Source: Bacteroidales bacterium
Lineage (GTDB): Bacteria > Bacteroidota > Bacteroidia > Bacteroidales > UBA932
Reading direction: 5' to 3'
DNA: 42,868 bases
Assembly: GCA_017443465.1 (NCBI GenBank)
Contig: JAFRXO010000026.1
Location: 1-42,868, forward strand
Shown one piece after another: positions 41,001 to 42,868 of this stretch. The notes below the pieces were generated by a model. That model did no database searches. It saw only the letters and a list, made by a program, of their open reading frames with translations, and was not told the origin of the DNA. Position 1 is the first letter of the stretch. The number at the start of each line of letters is the position of its first letter. The position numbers were made by a program, and so were the translations under genes.

Positions 41001-42868
41001 TATCGTTCATTTCAACGGGACCGAATATGAGCTGTATAAGCTTATACACGATACCAAGACGGAGAACGAGCTTGTTGACGATTTCCTTGCCTGTATTCCT
41101 GATCCAGATGAGTTTAGAAGGACCGTCTATGCCAACAAGCAAGAAGAGCAATCACCAGAAGATATCTATGAAGACTTACACGACCGCTACCTAGACATCG
41201 AGCAGCTCCGTTTCTGCCTAGATTACTCCCTGGTCAATCATTGTGACTATAAGGAGCTGGAGATTAGCGAACAAACTTCCCTCGCCGATGCTCTCGAGAT
41301 GATCAGCACAAATAGCTTTGCTGGCTTCGATGAGTATTTCAAGATGAAGGACTTCGATAAGGATATTCAGGTATACGCCCCCAAGGAAATCCTCCTTGAG
41401 GTAGAAAAGCTTCCTTCGGCCATCACAAGCTGGATTGACAAAGACCCTCAGAAATCACTTAGCCTTCTGAAAGGACTTCATACTTCCGCAGATGATTACA
41501 TCGCAATAAGAACAGCCCTAAAGGACAGCACTCCATTCTTTAATCTTAGCGGCGTAGTGGAAGAAGAAGAAGAAAAGCTGAGAAGGACCATTGAGTGGAT
41601 AGTCAATCAGGCTTTCAAAATACCTTTCCTGTACTCGGATAGCCGCTGCAATGTCCTGCGTGAGATTCTTGACAGGCTCCCTGAGGATACAGAATCCCTT
41701 CCTGCCCTACGGTTCACTCCTAACTTTGTCAAAGAGGTGGATGGCTTATCTTATCAGATTCTTTCATTCGAGTATCTTGATGGCGAAGCCGTTCTTATGG
41801 AATTTGACAATGTATATGGAAATTCCAGTAAAATTGAAGGAAAGCCTACACTGAAGAACTTCTTCCGCCAGCACAAGGTTTGTGGATACACCGTCAACTA
41901 TCTTTCCAAACAAAACCTGAACGACCGTACCCGTTACCGCATTAATACTACTGCCGAGAAGAAGGATTACGAGGAATGGGGCGCAAAGGTGTATACACAA
42001 TGGCGGAATACTGAAGAGAGTGAGGGCGTGAGGATCTTTTTAAGTGAGCAACCTGTTAATATCGCCCTAACCGTGACAGACGAGTCTTCCGGTCAAGAGG
42101 CATTAAAACTCTCTTCCCGAGACGATTTGTATGGTTTTGACAAAGAATCGAAGACCGTAATTATTCAGCACCCTAATGCCGAATATTCCTCCGAGATGAA
42201 AACTCTCGAAAGAGTGGCAAAGGCAGAGGACTTCTTCAAGAATCCGTTTATATCACTGCAGAGTATTTATGTTGATATGGTCGAGCAGGGATACGATCCC
42301 AATGCCCTTGATGAAAACGAGAAAAAGGCAGTTGAGATTGCTCAGAAGCTTGGTGAAGAGAACATTGAAAAGATCAATGAGAATCTGGACACCATTAAGG
42401 ATATTGTTGAAGGACTAACTGAAGAGGAGCTCAAGACAGTAGCCGAGAATAAAGACAAGATCAAGAATCTTCTTGAGGACTTCCAGGATGATGACGAATC
42501 GATGGAGTCAAAGGTACGTAAGACTATTGGCTACATCGGTGAGCTCATCTATCAACAATATCTTGAGAACAATCACATAAAGTACGATTATGCGGCGTCA
42601 CATGGTGTAGGCGATTATGACTTTATGCTTCCTGCAACAGATGCTCGTCCAACTCTGTTCGTCGATGTAAAAACGAATCTGTACTCCTTCAAAGAAGATG
42701 CTCTTCCTCTCTATATTCATAAGTCACAGAATGCTTTCATGAAGAAACATCCTAATGAGCCATTCCGTATCGTTCGTATCTCATTGGCAGATCTTGAATT
42801 AACGGAGTCTTATGAACGCGTTCGTGACCACTATGGAGCCGAAGCCGATTATGAAGCAAATCCAAGAC
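38024..42868 (+). CDS. Giant GHKL-ATPase / PD-(D/E)XK nuclease-like effector, frameshifted and cut by window edge
   Basis: The ATG at 38024 is one base after the ZorB-like stop. The first 76 codons read in one frame, and from 38251 the match continues in the -1 frame, open to the window edge (about 1,615 residues so far). Restoring one T in the T run at 38248-38251 joins the frames. Residues about 55-140 look like a sacsin/HSP90-type GHKL ATPase: a helix EEQLFYEFSRTLLTQ at the N-box, LIVLNNGEPF as G1, and FLAKGKSLKAG...SGEFGQGSK as G2. The N-box Asn is not obvious. A long unrecognised middle region follows. Near the current end, GELIYQQYL (E1507), GDYDF (D1533) and FVDVKT (D1548, K1550) make a DUF3883-like restriction-endonuclease core. 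In context it is probably the effector of the motor. It could be a natural pseudogene or a base-calling error. Confidence 0.75.
38248..38251 (+). other. Apparent one-base deletion (frameshift) in a T run
   Basis: In the first frame GCT TTT ATT TTG leads to a stop at 38354-38356. In the -1 frame TAT TTT GAC AAC GAC TAC CTC continues a GHKL-like domain for more than 4.6 kb. A five-T run here would restore one continuous frame. No tandem slippery heptamer is present, so programmed slippage is less likely than mutation or a sequencing or assembly error. Confidence 0.75.

Noticed and set aside
1-42868. tRNA, rRNA or riboswitch genes
   Set aside because: No cloverleaf, rRNA or known riboswitch core was seen in any intergenic gap on either strand.

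Overview
The window looks like a chromosomal segment of a Bacteroidales bacterium. The pointers are many copies of the Bacteroidetes -7 promoter box (TAnnTTTG), Bacteroidetes-type families (DUF4954, DUF5009, DUF6440, WG repeats, LytTR), many lipoprotein-type signal peptides, and almost no Shine-Dalgarno sequences. Genus cannot be fixed from this alone. All positions and counts were read by eye.

Layout. At 1-121 (-) there is the N-terminal piece of a tyrosine recombinase. At 384-7451 an Rrf2 regulator precedes a tight sulfate operon: a fused PstS-PstC-like binding protein/permease, a PstA-like permease, a PstB-like ATPase, cysD, cysN and a 4Fe-4S APS reductase (cysH). It ends in a hairpin terminator. 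A clear promoter overlapped by a perfect 14-bp inverted repeat sits between the regulator and the operon, so I infer Rrf2 control of sulfate uptake and reduction to sulfite. At 7.5-16.9 kb lie a DUF4298/AlkZ-like fusion, two carbohydrate-active-type secreted proteins, a cupin remnant, a secreted protein made of 20-residue repeats beside a lipoprotein, a nitroreductase, a DUF5131 protein and two alpha/beta hydrolases. At 17-21.3 kb lie a DUF4954 left-handed beta-helix protein, a decayed PPOX/NimA-like gene, a DUF6440 protein, a sialidase-like protein and a glutathione peroxidase. At 21.4-31 kb lie GH105, thrB-thrC, a DUF5009 membrane protein, a heparinase II/III-like lyase, an alginate_lyase/PL5-PL38-like lyase, a sugar isomerase/epimerase-like lipoprotein and an EamA transporter. 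This suggests turnover of uronate-containing glycans, but no SusC/SusD pair is present. At 31.4-35.3 kb lie a flavin reductase, a tandem hairpin repeat, a LytTR regulator overlapping a membrane-anchored NAGPA-like protein, a WG-repeat lipoprotein and mtgA.

The most striking part is 35.9 kb to the right edge. After a gene-free, AT-richer stretch comes a three-gene operon. Its first gene encodes a MotA/ZorA-like three-helix membrane protein with a long helical tail. The second encodes a MotB/ZorB-like protein with one TM helix, the ion-carrying Asp and an OmpA-like domain. The third encodes a very large protein (more than 1,600 residues, cut by the window edge) with an N-terminal sacsin/HSP90-type GHKL ATPase-like region and a C-terminal DUF3883-like PD-(D/E)XK nuclease-like region. 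This is the layout of a Zorya-type anti-phage system with an effector unlike ZorC/D or ZorE. The effector frame is broken by an apparent one-base deletion near 38,250.

A second large-scale signal is the hexamer CATATG. I count about 70 copies, against roughly 10 expected for a 6-mer at even base composition. They occur in all codon phases and at many start codons, and are nearly absent from the Zorya-like segment, which supports recent acquisition of that island.
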